Source of the DNA: Ignavibacteria bacterium RIFOXYC2_FULL_35_21
GTDB lineage: Bacteria > Bacteroidota > Ignavibacteria > Kapaibacteriales > UBA2268
Reading direction: 5' to 3'
Assembly (NCBI GenBank): GCA_001804705.1
Contig: MHAY01000053.1
Coordinates: 1-63,294 of the forward strand
Length of the DNA: 63,294 bases
Below the pieces are notes generated by a model that did not search any database, had not been told where the DNA came from, and was given only the letters and a program-made list of their open reading frames with translations. Below are positions 16,326 through 25,467 of the stretch, piece by piece. Each line of letters starts with the position of its first letter. Within the stretch, counting starts at the first letter, position 1. The position numbers and the translations under genes were made by a program.

Positions 16326-19300
16326 CATTTCTAACCATACGTTCAATTACAATTGATGAAGAAAATATTTTTATTAGTTCTGGAAATGGTGCTATTTTCT
16401 TATCATCAAATAATGGAGATAGTTGGATAAAGAAAAATAGTGGTTCTAATCTTAGTAATACTATTAGTGCATTAGTATCAAGTACCAATAAAATTTTTGC
16501 TGCAACTTGGGAAGGGGTCTATTTATCAACTGACAATGGTGATACTTGGATTTTAAAAAATAATGGTTTGGGGGACATATCTATCACAGCTCTAACTGTA
16601 ATTGGAAGTAATATCTTTGCAGGTACAAGACAAGGAAATATATACTTATCAACTAATAACGGAGACAATTGGACAAAAAAATATAATGGAACAAGCGATG
16701 CACCTATTGCTTCAATTAAAGCTATTGGTAATAATATTTATGCAGCTATATGGTACAAAGGAATATATTTGTCCTCAGATAATGGAAATAACTGGATACA
16801 AAAGGCGAGTGGGTGGGATTTTTATAAAATTAACTCTCTTACGATAAACGGAAATAATATTTGGGCTTGCTCTGCTTCAAAAGGAATTCTATTTTCAATG
16901 GATAGTGGAAACAATTGGTCAAAAAAAAATAATGGATTTAGTATTGCTTTTATAGGGGATATAGTAATAAGTGGAAACAATATTTTTGTCGGAACTTGGG
17001 AAGCGGTTTTTTTGTCAACAAATGGTGGTTTTAGCTGGAGTCAAAAATCGAATGGACTAAGTAGTTTTAATATTACTTCTCTTAAATTAATTGGAAATTA
17101 TTTGTTTGCAGGAACTGATTTAGGTGTTTTTATTTCAACTGACAATGGAAACAATTGGACACAAAAAAATAACGGTTTAACAAATATTTGGATTGAGTGT
17201 ATAACAGTAAGTGGAAATAATTTATTTGTTGGCACAGATGGTGGTGTGTTTTTAACTACAAATAATGGTGAAAGTTGGATTCCCAAATTTAATGGGTTAC
17301 CGGAAAAAATTATTTCTGTTATAACTATAAGCGGAAATAAAATTTTTGTCGGGACATCAGAATATCCTGTAGGGCATATCTACCTATCTACTGATAATGG
17401 AGATAATTGGGCAGTTAAGGGAAAAAGTTTGATTAACAAAAGAGTATGGTCAATTGCAATTGATGGGAGTAATATTTTTGCAGGCGTTGATTTCGATGGT
17501 ATTTATGTTTCAACAGACAATGGTGAAAATTGGATTCTAAAAAAATGTGGATTACTATATCCAAGTATACATTCAATAGCAATAACTGGGAATAATATTT
17601 TTGCAGGTAATTATTCTACAATTGATAATCCAGGTATTTTTTTATCTACAGATAATGGAGATATATGGAATGATATAAGTAATTTTGAAACATTCTCACC
17701 TTTTAGAATTGTAGCTATAAATGGAAATGATATTTATGCTGGTACTGCCGGCTCATCAATATGGAAGGCAAATATTTCTGAATTGATTGATTCAATGCAC
17801 ACAATTTCAGTAAATTTGGTAACCACTTCATATTGTACTGGTGACTCTATATTCATTCCCTATTCTATCAAAGGCAATTTTGATAATGGAAATGTATTTA
17901 CTGCTCAATTATCAGATTCGTTTGGTAGTTTTTATTATCCAACTGATATTGGTTCAATCAACAGCACAGTTGCCGGGACAATCATAGCAAGAATTTCTGA
18001 TAGCATACCTGAAAGATACAACTATAGAATAAGAGTTGTAAGCTCAAATCCTCAATTTAATGGCAAGGATAATTGTTCTGATATTGCAATTGGTCCACAT
18101 CCCAATCCAGTTATTACCTCAGGTGACTCAATAGTATGTAATAATACTATAATAACATACAAATCAAATGTTAAACCTGGGATTACTTTTCAATGGTCTG
18201 CTAGCGGAGGCGATTTACAAAGTTCATTAACAAATGATACCGTTAATATTCTATGGAATTCTACCGGGAATGGAATAGTTAAATTAATTCAAACCAGTAG
18301 CACTGGATGTATGGATACTGTAGTTAAATATATTACAATCAATCAACTTCCTATTAAACCTGTAATCATTCATTTACAGAATAAGCTTCAATCCACTCTT
18401 GCTATGTCTTATAAATGGTATTATAGTGGTAATCCAATTCAAAATGAACTGAACAGGGAATATATACCTCTTCTACCCGGTTCCTATTCTGTGGAAATAA
18501 CAGATTCAAACGGCTGTAAAGCCTTGTCTGATGCTTACATCATGGGTGATGGTGCATATTTGCTTACAAGCAGTAATCCGATTATTTTCCCGATTGACTG
18601 CCAGAGCAGTTCACAAAACACACTAACTATTTCAAACGGAGGAAATCAGGATTTATCTATTATTGAAGGAATAATTGAAGGCAATAATGCAAATGATTTT
18701 CAAATCACAACAGATTTAAATAATTTTTCCATAAAAGCAAAAGAAACAGGTCAAATTACTTTTACATTTAAACCTGAAGGAATTGGTAATAGGTTTGCTA
18801 CCATAAAACTGAAGACAAATGCTGCAAATATCAATGAAGATTATTTTTTAATAAACATTAATGCACGTAAAGACAGTATAGGTTTTTCCCTTTCGACTAA
18901 CAATCTCAGGCTTGATACTTTGGAAGAAAATACTCCGGTAACAAAATCTCTGACAATTACTAATACCGGAACTCTGCCTCTGTACTGGCAATCACCTATT
19001 AATGTCAACGAATTTGTGATTGAAAATATTATTCCCGATACAACTCAGCCTGATGGAGGAATTTCAACAGTAACAGTAAAATTTAATGGTGGACTAAGGA
19101 ATACAGCTTATAACAGAAGTTACCAATTCACTGAACAAAAGTGTAATAGAAGCATATTACTAAATCTTTCTGCACGTGTTGGAGCCTTAGCAATCCCAAC
19201 TTCAATATCCATTAACAACGGAGTTACAATCAGGGCTTCTTCAGGCGATGAAGTTGAATTTCCAATATATTTATCTAATAAATCAAATATATATTCATCA

Positions 19301-19573
19301 GGTATTCTAACTGTCGAAGGGGATGTGCGAACAAATTCGAATTTGTTATATCCGACTTCAGGAACAGATATTGGGAAAATTGATTCTCTAAATTCAAGAG
19401 TCATACATTTGAATATGCCTGTAGATAATAATCCTACAAGTGCAATTTGGACTTTAAGATTCAAAGCAATGCTGGGCAATGATTCAATAACAGTTTTAAC
19501 ATTAGAAAATTTAAAAGGATTACCATTCGATATTGAATTTACTGAAATCAAAAATGGTACATTTATCCTTGAT

Positions 19574-19610
19574 GGTATCTGCCGCGAGGGCGGCGCCCGT
19601 CTCATCGGCT
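19574..19610 (+). other. GC-rich 37-bp block conserved at DNA level, copy 2
   Basis: It encodes GICREGGARLIG at the cohesin-like/T9SS-domain junction and matches 12522-12558 except at two positions. Confidence 0.75.
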
Positions 19611-19909
19611 CAAATGGACAGGTGCAGTTAATGCTCGTCAGGCCTAATCCTGCACAGGAGTTTGCAGAGATTGAATACGAAACAACCGAATCAGGCAGGA
19701 CACAGCTATACCTAATCAATGCACTTGGTGAAACTGCTATGTGGCTTGTGAATGGCGAAGTCGCAAAAGGAAGAAAAGTTATACAATTGAATATAGATGA
19801 GATTAAATCAGGAGCATATTTCCTCATAATGAAAACTACGACACAGGTGAGAAGTGTGAGAGTGGATGTAGTTAAATAGAAATAAATATTATAAATACAA
19901 GGTTAAAAA

Positions 19910-22027
19910 ATGAAGTTTTTCATTGTTCTTTTTTTTATTGTTATATTTTTTGCTGTTGAATTGCATTCGCAGATGGTCAAAACAGATGACCCATACTCAA
20001 ATATAGGTCTATATTTCGATTACCATCTGAATATACATAATGCGAATTTTCAAAAACTGCCCGGAATTGATAACTGCTGCCCTAAGTTTGAAAGCGGGAG
20101 TGGTACCGGTTTATTTATCGGTGGATTTTTTGAGTACTCGTTTTTACCTTCATTATCAGGGACCCTTAGACTTGGATATAATTCAATGAGCAGTCTGCTG
20201 AAAGCTACAGAGCAAGAATATATCTCACAGGGAGGTAGCGGTGTTTTGGGGGTAATCGAACACAAGATTGATGCTTCTCTGAGTGCAATTTCAATTCAGC
20301 CAATAATTAATTATTATATTACTGACCAATTCAAAATCAGCGGTGGTTTGAGTGCGGATTTAATGCTCACGAAACAATTCAGCCAGTCGGAAGAAATCAT
20401 ACAACCAAAAGGACAAGTAAGCTTTATTGACACGTTAACAGGACTACCGTCAGGTGAGTATATACGGAACCGGAAAGATAGCATTATACCTGATGCTTCA
20501 AGCCTTGTCATGTCCTTATACGGAGGAATAAGCTATGAGTTCCAGCTCAATAAAAGCAGGTCATTATTATTGATACCCGAACTTTCCTTTACTTATGGTT
20601 TAACACCATTCGTAAATAATCTGACTTGGTCAGCAAACACAGCAAAGTTGGGTTTATCTCTTGTTTATTCAACTGCCGAATATAGATTAATTGAGCCTAA
20701 AGGCGGTCCTTCCGATGTTCTCGACATGAAACTTCTTCTTGCTGAAAATGAAATCGAGGTTCTGGGTAATCCCGACAATCTTATTTACGGTGCGTATGAC
20801 ATCAGGGACAATGCCTTAGCCGATAACATTTTACAATCCGATTTATTTGCTTTTGTTTATGCAGTCGGAATTAATGAGGGAATCGAAGAAGCTAAGCCTA
20901 TACTGCACATCGAGGAGTTTCTTTCCCTCAACATGAGACCACTCCTGAATTACATTTTCTTTGATTACAACAATGCCGATATTCCTTATAGATATAAAAA
21001 AATCAATTCGGATGATGTCTCTAAATATGATATTAATTCTTTATCGAACGAGCCGACATTGCCAACTTATTACCAGGTATTGAATATCATCGGCAGGAGA
21101 ATGAAAGAGAACATCACTACAAAAATCACTCTTGTCGGATGCAACTCTGACAATGGCAAAGAAAAAGCCAACAAACAGTTATCACAAAAAAGAGCGGAAG
21201 TGGTTTCCGATTACTTTACAAAAGTATGGGGAATTAATCCGTCAAGAATTTCTGTCAAAAGCAGAAACCTTCCGGAGTCTGCATCAAATAATACAACAGA
21301 AGACGGGATGCAGGAAAACAGGAGGGTGGAAATTCTTTCCGACAGTTACCAAATACTTGAACCTGTCGTAACAAATGATACAATAACCAAAGTCAATCCA
21401 CCAGTAATCAGGTTTTATAACAATGTCAAAACAGCAAACGGCATTGACAACTGGAAGCTACAAGTATATGAAGAAAGCTCTCTGACAAAAAGCTTCAGCG
21501 GTAGAGATTCAGTCCCTGCAAAATTGGATTGGTTAATTGATAAAGAGAAAACAGGAATACCGAAAACTTATGAAAAACTGAACTTTACACTTGATGTTAC
21601 CGATAAATCAGGCAAGAGCCAGACAGCAAAGTCAGACTTGATTCAACTAGACCAGATAACTTTGAAGAAAAAGCAAGAAAACAAATCAGGTGATAAGAGA
21701 ATTGATTATTATAGTCTGATTTTGTTCCAATTCAATTCGGCTGAATTGTCTCCTGCAAATACACAAATATCGCAGTATATCAAAGGCAATCTGAAGGAGA
21801 ATTCTAAAATTCTGATTTCAGGCTATTCAGACAGGATGGGTGATGAGGCTCATAATCTTGATTTATCCGAACAGAGGGCAAAAAATCTCGGAAAAACTTT
21901 AGGTTCAAAAAACATTTATATCAGAGCAGTCGGTGCAAATGATTTGCTTTACGACAACGAACTTCCCGAAGGAAGGTTCTATTGCCGTACAGTTGTCGTC
22001 GAAGTAGAGACACCGATAAAATGGTAA
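19910..22027 (+). CDS. Outer-membrane protein with two OmpA-like domains
   Basis: A 705-residue protein with a signal peptide ending about ELHSQ. The N-terminal part (about 25-260) has alternating hydrophobic/aromatic strands (GTLRLGYNSMSS, FKISGGLSADLML, LGLSLVYSTAEYRL), consistent with an outer-membrane barrel. The middle carries an OmpA-like domain (FFDYNNADIPYRYKKI...TLVGCNSDNGKEKANKQLSQ...ENRRVEI). After an Ig-like segment, a second OmpA-like domain (LILFQFNSAELSPANTQISQ...SGYSDRMGDEAHNLDLSEQR) ends the protein. In the first the usual GHTD is GCNSD, so peptidoglycan binding there may be altered. It starts 30 nt after the T9SS cargo gene and may be cotranscribed with it. A link to T9SS or surface anchoring is inferred. 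Confidence 0.85.
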   Translation: MKFFIVLFFIVIFFAVELHSQMVKTDDPYSNIGLYFDYHLNIHNANFQKLPGIDNCCPKFESGSGTGLFIGGFFEYSFLPSLSGTLRLGYNSMSSLLKATEQEYISQGGSGVLGVIEHKIDASLSAISIQPIINYYITDQFKISGGLSADLMLTKQFSQSEEIIQPKGQVSFIDTLTGLPSGEYIRNRKDSIIPDASSLVMSLYGGISYEFQLNKSRSLLLIPELSFTYGLTPFVNNLTWSANTAKLGLSLVYSTAEYRLIEPKGGPSDVLDMKLLLAENEIEVLGNPDNLIYGAYDIRDNALADNILQSDLFAFVYAVGINEGIEEAKPILHIEEFLSLNMRPLLNYIFFDYNNADIPYRYKKINSDDVSKYDINSLSNEPTLPTYYQVLNIIGRRMKENITTKITLVGCNSDNGKEKANKQLSQKRAEVVSDYFTKVWGINPSRISVKSRNLPESASNNTTEDGMQENRRVEILSDSYQILEPVVTNDTITKVNPPVIRFYNNVKTANGIDNWKLQVYEESSLTKSFSGRDSVPAKLDWLIDKEKTGIPKTYEKLNFTLDVTDKSGKSQTAKSDLIQLDQITLKKKQENKSGDKRIDYYSLILFQFNSAELSPANTQISQYIKGNLKENSKILISGYSDRMGDEAHNLDLSEQRAKNLGKTLGSKNIYIRAVGANDLLYDNELPEGRFYCRTVVVEVETPIKW

Positions 22028-22034
22028 CACAAAA

Positions 22035-22055
22035 AATTTTGAGTTTTGAGTTTTA
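22035..22055 (+). repeat. Heptamer tandem repeat (AGTTTTG)
   Basis: Three 7-bp units, AATTTTG-AGTTTTG-AGTTTTA, lie 8 nt after the OmpA gene stop. Confidence 0.55.
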
Positions 22056-22097
22056 AGATTTGAATGATGGTTATATTTTATTAAAAATGATTTGTAG

Positions 22098-22117
22098 GGG
22101 CAGAATATTTTCTGCCC
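22098..22117 (+). repeat. Short perfect hairpin
   Basis: GGGCAGAA and TTCTGCCC enclose the loop TATT. It is not followed by a T-run, so it is a poor intrinsic terminator, though it may mark the end of the OmpA transcript. It immediately precedes the minisatellite. Confidence 0.55.
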
Positions 22118-22120
22118 TTA

Positions 22121-22342
22121 GAAAACGAAAATAGAAAACGAAAATAGAAAACGAAAATAGAAAATAGAAAATAGAAAACGAAAATAGAAAACGAAAATAG
22201 AAAACGAAAATAGAAAACGAAAATAGAAAACGAAAATAGAAAACGAAAATAGAAAACGAAAATAGAAAACGAAAATAGAAAACGAAAATAGAAAACGAAA
22301 ATAGAAAACGAAAATAGAAAACGAAAATAGAAAACGAAAATA
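22121..22342. repeat. 13-bp minisatellite (GAAAACGAAAATA)
   Basis: Three perfect 13-bp units (22121-22159), two shortened 7-bp units GAAAATA (22160-22173), then thirteen perfect units (22174-22342). The 13-bp unit is GAAAAC plus GAAAATA, so the short units are exact internal deletions. It ends 14 nt before the first possible start of the TPR-CHAT gene, filling its 5' flank. The perfection of the units implies recent expansion and probable length variation between strains. Confidence 0.95.
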
Positions 22343-22355
22343 GAAAATTTATTAG

Positions 22356-25145
22356 ATGATGTATTATGAAACAGAACAAATTTTTTATTGCCTTTTTACT
22401 TTTTACTTTTCACTGTTAACTGCTTCTGCCCGGACCTGGGAAGAGCTAATGCAGGAAACAGGGAAGTATTTGTCTCAACAGAATAAGGATTCTGCACTCG
22501 CTTGCAGCGACCGAGCCTTGAAGATTGCGATAAGTACTTCACCTTCAAAGCATGCCCTGTCCCTCGGAATGATTGGACAGATTTATTTTGATTACGGTAA
22601 TTATGACAAAGCCGCTGAATATTTTATGTCTGAGAAAAACCTGAAGCAGACATTTCTCGGGAAATCAAATCCCAGTTATGCTGTATCACTAAATAACCTG
22701 AGTTCCGCTTACCAGTATCTTGGCAAGTATGAGGAAGCCGAACAATTATTGCTCGAAGCTATTGAAATAAAGAATGCCGCAAATATCAAGGATACAATAC
22801 TTGCTAAATCTTATCATAATCTTGGCAAGCTTTACCATTCAATCGGTATGTACGGCAAATCAGAAGAAAATTACATTAAAGCACTTGACATAAAGAAAGA
22901 AATGTGCGGTGAAAGCCATCCTTTGTATGCAAACACACTTTACAACCTTGGATTGCTTTATAAATCTTATGGTAATTTTCAAAATGCAGAAAAAAATCTT
23001 CAACAGTCTTATAATATTTATAGAAAATATAACGACAAAAATTTAATGCGCCAGGTCGAACTCCAGCTTGCAATGGTATATAATGAACAAAATAAAGCCA
23101 AGGAATTTTCCGAAATAATGTCGAAATATAAATCTGATGAAAACATTGACCTAAATTCACCCGATGCAGGAAATACACTTTATGAACTTGCACTTCTGAA
23201 TGTTGTAAATAAAGATTATAAGAATGCCGAGTCACTTTTGCTAAAAGCAAAACCCTCGATTGAAAAGCAAAATGGCAAGACAAGTACTGTTTTTCTCTCC
23301 TGTCTTAATGCGCTTGGCATCATAAGCTGGATACAGGGTGATTTAAACAAAGCATATAAATATCTTAATCAGGTTGTTAGTCTCAGGGAAGTTTTTTTCG
23401 GCGATAAGCATCCCGAATATGCCACAGCCATACACAACCTTGCGGGCTTGCAAATCGAAATGAAGGAATTTGGCCAGGCAGACAGGAACTATTCGGAAGC
23501 TTTATCAATATATCTATCTCTTATTAAAAACTATTTCCCATTCCTAAGCGAATCTGAAAAAGCGAGGTTCAGCCGGAGCATCAAAGAGCGGTTCGACATG
23601 TTCTACAATTATGTGCTGCAGAGGAAAGATGAAAATCCGAAGCTGATTGGTGCAATGTTTAACAACCGCCTTGCTGCAAAATCCATTCTTCTGAACAATT
23701 CAATAGCAATTAATAATAAAATTAAAAGCAGTGGTGATGCATCTTTAATCAATGATTATGACAAGCTTGTAAAAATTAAGGAACAATTATCTGTTGCATA
23801 TAGGATGAATAAAAAAGAAGCCTTAAAAATCGGCATTAACACTGACTCACTCGAAACCGCTGCAAATCAGCTTGAAAAAATAATTTCAGGTAAATCTTCA
23901 GAATTTAAGGACGAGTATCAGAAAAATGATATAACATGGAAAGACATTCAATCACATCTTGGTAACGATGAAGCCGCAGTTGAAATAGCCGCTTTTAAAT
24001 ACTTTTTACGAGGATGGACAGATAAGTCATTTTACGTGGCATTGCTAATTACCAAAGAAACAACTGATAATCCCGAACTCGTTGTCATTGACCGCGATAA
24101 TTTGCTTGAAAAAGATTTCATCGGCAATTATATCAATTCAATCAGGCATAAAATTGAAGACAAGGATTCGTACAAGGCTTTCTGGCAGGTAATTGACCAA
24201 AAACTTGCCGGTAAAAAGAAAGTTTATATTTCACTTGATGGAGTATATAATAAAATTAATCTTAATACAATTCTGACTCTATCAAACAAATATGTATTCG
24301 AAGAAAAATCAATTATTATTTTGACGAATTTAGCGGAATTGAGCGGATTAAAATCCCGTAAACAGACGGCCTCTAAAGTCAGGACAGCAGAGCTTTACGG
24401 AGCACCAAAATTCGATTATGATTTATCAGGAAGCCCGGAGAGCCAACAAAATAAAACAGAATTAAGTCTGCCAGACGGAATAAAAAATATTAAAATAGAA
24501 CCATTACCGGGTTCTAAGGCTGAGGTTGAAAATATCTTTAGAATATTAAATAATAATGAGTGGATTCCAAACTTATTTTTAAACGAAGAGGCTACAGTAA
24601 CACAACTTAAAAAAGTAGTACACCCTGGTTTATTACACATAGCAACTCATGGCTATTTCCTTAGTGATGTAAATTCACAATCTGAGAAAAAGGCATTTGG
24701 AATGAATATTACCAATACAATAGAAAATCCATATCTTAGGACTGGTTTATTATTTGCAGGGGCAGAAAAAACTATTAATAATCCTTATTCTGCCGGCAAA
24801 TCTTATGACAATGGAATTTTAACTGCTTATGATGTTCTAAATCTTGACCTCGACGAACCTGAATTGGTAGTTCTCAGTGCCTGTGAAACAGGATTAGGGG
24901 AAATTCAAAACGGTGAAGGTGTGTACGGGCTTCAAAGGGCATTCCGCATCAATGGAGCAAGAAATATCATTATGAGCCTATGGAAAGTTGACGATGAAAT
25001 AACAAATCAGTTAATGACAAATTTCTATAAAAACTGGCTTGGAGGTAAATCAATCTATGATGCTTTCAGGGACGCACAAGCCGTAATCAAGCACGAACAC
25101 CCCGAACCCTACTACTGGGGCGGCTTTGTTATTATTGGGGAATAA
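22356..25145 (+). CDS. TPR-CHAT protein (caspase-like protease domain), exported
   Basis: A 929-residue protein. TPR units fill about 35-390 (NLSSAYQYLGKYEEAEQLL, SYHNLGKLYHSIGMYGKSEE, TLYNLGLLYKSYGNFQNAE). A helical linker is followed by a C-terminal CHAT domain (about 620-929) with the predicted caspase-like dyad HIATHGYF (H765) and VVLSACETGLG (C843), then ALWKVDDE-like MSLWKVDDEITNQLM. CHAT domains are cysteine peptidases; TPR-CHAT proteins can act as signal-activated proteases, but the substrate here is unknown. The start is odd: the open frame begins MMYYETEQ and enters a hydrophobic stretch without a positive N-region, while an ATG at 22366 in another frame opens a better signal peptide (MKQNKFFIAFLLFTF) but stops. 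A 7-bp tandem repeat sits at the join. Confidence 0.85.
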   Translation: MMYYETEQIFYCLFTFYFSLLTASARTWEELMQETGKYLSQQNKDSALACSDRALKIAISTSPSKHALSLGMIGQIYFDYGNYDKAAEYFMSEKNLKQTFLGKSNPSYAVSLNNLSSAYQYLGKYEEAEQLLLEAIEIKNAANIKDTILAKSYHNLGKLYHSIGMYGKSEENYIKALDIKKEMCGESHPLYANTLYNLGLLYKSYGNFQNAEKNLQQSYNIYRKYNDKNLMRQVELQLAMVYNEQNKAKEFSEIMSKYKSDENIDLNSPDAGNTLYELALLNVVNKDYKNAESLLLKAKPSIEKQNGKTSTVFLSCLNALGIISWIQGDLNKAYKYLNQVVSLREVFFGDKHPEYATAIHNLAGLQIEMKEFGQADRNYSEALSIYLSLIKNYFPFLSESEKARFSRSIKERFDMFYNYVLQRKDENPKLIGAMFNNRLAAKSILLNNSIAINNKIKSSGDASLINDYDKLVKIKEQLSVAYRMNKKEALKIGINTDSLETAANQLEKIISGKSSEFKDEYQKNDITWKDIQSHLGNDEAAVEIAAFKYFLRGWTDKSFYVALLITKETTDNPELVVIDRDNLLEKDFIGNYINSIRHKIEDKDSYKAFWQVIDQKLAGKKKVYISLDGVYNKINLNTILTLSNKYVFEEKSIIILTNLAELSGLKSRKQTASKVRTAELYGAPKFDYDLSGSPESQQNKTELSLPDGIKNIKIEPLPGSKAEVENIFRILNNNEWIPNLFLNEEATVTQLKKVVHPGLLHIATHGYFLSDVNSQSEKKAFGMNITNTIENPYLRTGLLFAGAEKTINNPYSAGKSYDNGILTAYDVLNLDLDEPELVVLSACETGLGEIQNGEGVYGLQRAFRINGARNIIMSLWKVDDEITNQLMTNFYKNWLGGKSIYDAFRDAQAVIKHEHPEPYYWGGFVIIGE

Positions 25146-25467
25146 TATTACATTTCCACTCTATTAATGGAAGGATGAACAAAAGAGATAATAAGGGAGA
25201 TTGAAGATAGAGTTGGCCTTAATTTATCTGATTTTTTATACAAATGCTGGTTTCAAATCTCATCGAAAGTGCAAAATCTCCTTTACCTGATTTTCTTTTT
25301 AGGTTTTCAAAGCCACTAGGGGAATATATAATATTTAATCTAAGCTTTCGTTCAAATTAATAATTTCTTAGTTATTATTTTCTTTTGTATATATATTTGA
25401 ATTAAAGTGATAATTCCTTTTCATATAGTTTAACTAAAAATCTTGTTTATCTATTTGGTTCAATAAT
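25146..25467. other. Intergenic, no gene seen
   Basis: 322 nt between the CHAT protein and the histidine kinase. It is AT-rich with stops in every frame and no convincing hairpin. A TATATTTG at 25392-25399 resembles the -7 part of Bacteroidota promoters (TAnnTTTG), but I find no matching TTTG at the expected distance, so I do not call a promoter. Confidence 0.4.

Larger units (their letters stand above)
16006..19879 (+). pseudogene. Giant beta-propeller T9SS cargo gene with a frameshift near the 5' end
   Basis: The ATG at 16006 opens a typical signal peptide (ending about FPMLSQ), then WQQTNGPYGG...SGNKIF; that frame stops at 16168. The rest, 1253 codons to 19879, continues in another frame. 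Comparison with the repeat unit near 16489 (AATAAAATTTTTGCTGCAAC) shows that two bases are missing around 16130; restoring them joins the frames into about 1290 residues. About 14 propeller units follow (YLSTDNGDNWVKKNNGL...GNNIF), then a beta-sandwich, Ig-like/PKD domains, DUF1573-like repeats (SLTITNTGTLPLYW), a cohesin-like domain, GICREGGARLIG and a T9SS sorting domain ending VRVDVVK. As written, the secreted protein cannot be made unless slippage occurs. Confidence 0.85.

Noticed and set aside
22121-22342. Possible CRISPR array
   Set aside because: Units are contiguous 13-bp repeats without spacers, and no cas gene is nearby.
22071-22379. A 102-codon minus-strand frame with a repeating FYFRFLFSFSIFV pattern
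   Set aside because: It is the translation of the 13-bp minisatellite (three units equal 13 codons); there is no ribosome-binding site and no protein-like composition.
25392-25399. Bacteroidota-type promoter before the histidine kinase
   Set aside because: Only the TATATTTG half is present; no TTTG at the required upstream distance.
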